Origin: an uncultured Clostridia bacterium
Lineage (GTDB): Bacteria > Bacillota_A > Clostridia > TANB77 > CAG-508
Assembly: GCA_947627825.1 (NCBI GenBank)
Contig: CANQXO010000080.1
Coordinates: forward strand, 1-6,016
Direction: 5' to 3'
Length of the DNA: 6,016 nucleotides
In this document: in pieces, positions 5,569 to 6,016 of the stretch
Position numbering within the stretch: the first letter of the stretch is position 1
Layout: the number at the start of each line of letters is the position of its first letter
The notes under the pieces: generated by a model
What the model was told of the DNA's origin: nothing
The model's database searches: none
Seen by the model: the letters and a program-made list of their open reading frames with translations, nothing else
Made by a program: the position numbers and the translations under genes

Positions 5569-6016
5569 CATTTCTAAAAAGAAAAAAATAATAGTTATTG
5601 TTTTGCTGGCTTTTATAGTTATTGATTTAACTATATTAATTATAGGATCTCTTCCTTTTACAAGAGCGTTTTATGATAGTTCTGCAACTACTAATATTGA
5701 TTTAGATGTTGCACAGTTTAGTTTTTTAGTAAATGGTCAATCTGTTCCAAACGATGTAACAATTGAATTAGATAAAACTTTAAATAGTGGTTATACAAAA
5801 GTAGTACCAGGAAGTAGTGGAATAATAAATTTAGACTTAGATGCAAGTAAAAGTGATGTAAAAATAAAATGTACAATTACAATAGATAGAGCTAATTCTA
5901 CTAATTTACCTACTAATTTAAAATTATATAGTGATGAAAATTATACACAAGAAATAACGGATACAGAAATATTAGATATTAATTATAAAACAAAAATAGA
6001 TAAAAAAATATATTGG
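5558..6016 (+). CDS. TasA-like SipW-dependent protein G, N-terminal part (runs off the right edge)
   Basis: The frame is open from ATG 5558 to the last base (153 codons, no stop). It overlaps the signal peptidase gene by 11 bases, with AAAGGA at 5544-5549 as ribosome binding site. A lysine-rich start (SKKKK, 6-10) leads into a hydrophobic segment at 11-32, then LPFTRAFYDSSATTNIDLDV. The TRA-FYDSSAT part aligns with the TasA cleavage region, so cleavage after Ala37 is likely. The VPGSSG turn (83-88) followed by a strand matches the APGS-G turn of A-E. The stretch TNLPTNLKLYSDENYT (117-130 region) is a pattern I associate with SipW-linked proteins. It is more distant from A-E than they are from each other and is much richer in AT. 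It is probably a further filament component. Confidence 0.8.
   Translation, partial: MLNNISKKKKIIVIVLLAFIVIDLTILIIGSLPFTRAFYDSSATTNIDLDVAQFSFLVNGQSVPNDVTIELDKTLNSGYTKVVPGSSGIINLDLDASKSDVKIKCTITIDRANSTNLPTNLKLYSDENYTQEITDTEILDINYKTKIDKKIYW

Overview
The window reads as part of a low-GC Gram-positive (Firmicutes/Bacillota, or a gut-type relative) genome. The evidence is AT-rich DNA, strong AGGAGG-type ribosome binding sites, an M56 (BlaR1/MecR1-like) membrane peptidase and a SipW/TasA-type filament locus. TGG is used for Trp and TGA as a stop, so the standard bacterial code applies. I cannot name a species. All genes are on the + strand, packed closely, and no gene-free stretch exceeds about 90 bases.

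Layout. (1) 39-1187: an M56 peptidase of the BlaR1 type, GC-richer than the rest. Its last ~26 codons are not M56 sequence but the C-terminal end of a TasA-like subunit, joined in frame. (2) 1202-4359: five tandem paralogues of about 196-207 aa, called A to E here. Each has a SipW-type signal peptide followed by one small TasA/CalY-like domain. B+C and D+E look like a duplicated two-gene unit, and the A/B N-termini look homogenised. An 89-bp gap with two inverted repeats separates the two units. (3) 4418-6016: a very AT-rich, overlapping cassette. It holds a divergent membrane-anchored TasA-like protein (F), an ER-type signal peptidase I (SipW-like), and the start of another TasA-like protein (G) that runs off the right edge.

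How the parts may work together (inference). SipW-like peptidase would remove the hydrophobic leaders of A-E and probably G, releasing mature subunits that could polymerise into surface or matrix fibres, as TasA and CalY do. F keeps a long N-terminal membrane segment with no obvious cleavage site, so it may be an anchor or base. Five diverged copies of one subunit suggest heteropolymeric or antigenically variable fibres.

The main puzzle is the left boundary. Either a recombination or deletion fused an M56 sensor to the remnant of a sixth paralogue, or the contig is a chimeric assembly. The sharp base-composition change at the join supports a junction but does not say which.
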